DNA of 5,725 nt, from positions 1 through 5,725 of the forward strand of contig DMKG01000029.1 of assembly GCA_003454415.1 (NCBI GenBank). The letters run 5' to 3'. The notes under the pieces were generated by a model. That model had not been told where the DNA came from and made no database searches. It was given only the letters and a program-made list of their open reading frames with translations. The first letter of the stretch is position 1; each line of letters opens with the position of its first letter. Of the stretch, positions 5,443 through 5,725 are shown one piece after another. A program made the translations under genes and the position numbers. Source of the stretch: Alphaproteobacteria bacterium. GTDB lineage: Bacteria; Pseudomonadota; Alphaproteobacteria; UBA11222.

Positions 5443-5725
5443 ATGCGGGATTTGAGCATCTATCTGACGGATGGCGCGGGAAAATTAGGCGCTCTGCTGG
5501 TGAATGCGCTCTTGCCGCCGCGCTGCCTGGCGAGTGGGGAAATTGTCACCCAGCAGGGTCTGCTCGGCGCGGCCGCCTGGAGCAGAATCCATTTCATCAC
5601 GTCCCCCTTTTGCGAACGCTGCGGCGTCCCGTTTTCTTTCGACACTGGTGATGGAGGGGATATTCTGTGCGGAGCCTGTATTGCAAAGCCGCCGCTCTTT
5701 GACCGAGCGCGGGCCGTCTTTCACT
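5443..5725 (+). CDS. comF: ComF family protein (partial, N-terminal 94 codons; cut by the right edge)
   Basis: ComF proteins pair an N-terminal double zinc-ribbon with a phosphoribosyltransferase-like domain and take part in natural DNA uptake or related DNA processing. Here LLPPRCLASG opens the first ribbon and PFCERCGVPF with LCGACI forms the second, followed by FDRARAVFH, the usual link to the PRTase domain, which lies outside the window. The second site keeps all four cysteines (57, 60, 76, 79). The first keeps only Cys28: positions 31, 42 and 45, normally Cys, are Ser, Gly and Ala. The start is uncertain. The ATG at 5443 directly abuts AAGGA (5438-5442), which is too close. The in-frame TTG at 5452 stands 9 nt from it and would give MSIYLTDGAG. 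An in-frame GTG at 5413 is less likely. The gene diverges from the methyltransferase. Confidence 0.87.
   Translation, partial: MRDLSIYLTDGAGKLGALLVNALLPPRCLASGEIVTQQGLLGAAAWSRIHFITSPFCERCGVPFSFDTGDGGDILCGACIAKPPLFDRARAVFH

Overview
The window reads as an ordinary chromosomal housekeeping segment of a GC-rich alphaproteobacterium. The basis is the alphaproteobacterial flavour of the proteins (SecA, ArgJ, an NDUFAF5-like methyltransferase, ComF) and the gene order secA / argJ / GNAT / mutT / methyltransferase / comF, which I recall from many members of that class. Genus or order cannot be told from this stretch. Coding density is high, the longest non-coding gap is about 158 bp, and I saw no mobile element, tRNA, rRNA or CRISPR array.

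Layout. Positions 1-1928 hold the N-terminal 642 codons of secA on the minus strand, running off the left edge. Positions 1929-2086 form a divergent promoter region serving secA leftward and argJ rightward. A tightly coupled plus-strand operon follows: argJ (2087-3331), a RimJ/RimL-type GNAT acetyltransferase starting at a TTG that overlaps the argJ stop (3328-3867), and a mutT-like Nudix hydrolase starting at a GTG that overlaps the GNAT stop (3864-4286). After a 94-bp gap comes a 53-residue orphan Flp-type (type IVb) prepilin (4381-4542). Convergent with it is a minus-strand class I SAM-dependent methyltransferase of the NDUFAF5/BioC-like type (4559-5392). Divergent from that gene, and cut by the right edge, is comF (from about 5443 or 5452).

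How they fit together. SecA drives Sec export. ArgJ makes N-acetylglutamate by recycling the acetyl group of N-acetylornithine in arginine synthesis. The GNAT and Nudix proteins look like passengers translated by coupling with argJ. The Flp pilin needs a prepilin peptidase and Tad machinery encoded elsewhere. ComF is a phosphoribosyltransferase-fold protein linked to DNA uptake or repair.

The observations most worth a second look are: loss of three of the four cysteines of the first zinc site in ComF while the second site is intact; a lone Flp pilin inserted between mutT and the methyltransferase; a possibly leaderless methyltransferase transcript sharing a TTCTAGAA -10 palindrome with the comF promoter; phased repeats in the argJ promoter; and an Asp in place of the usual Gly in the Nudix box. 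I found no clear sign of a new multi-gene system.
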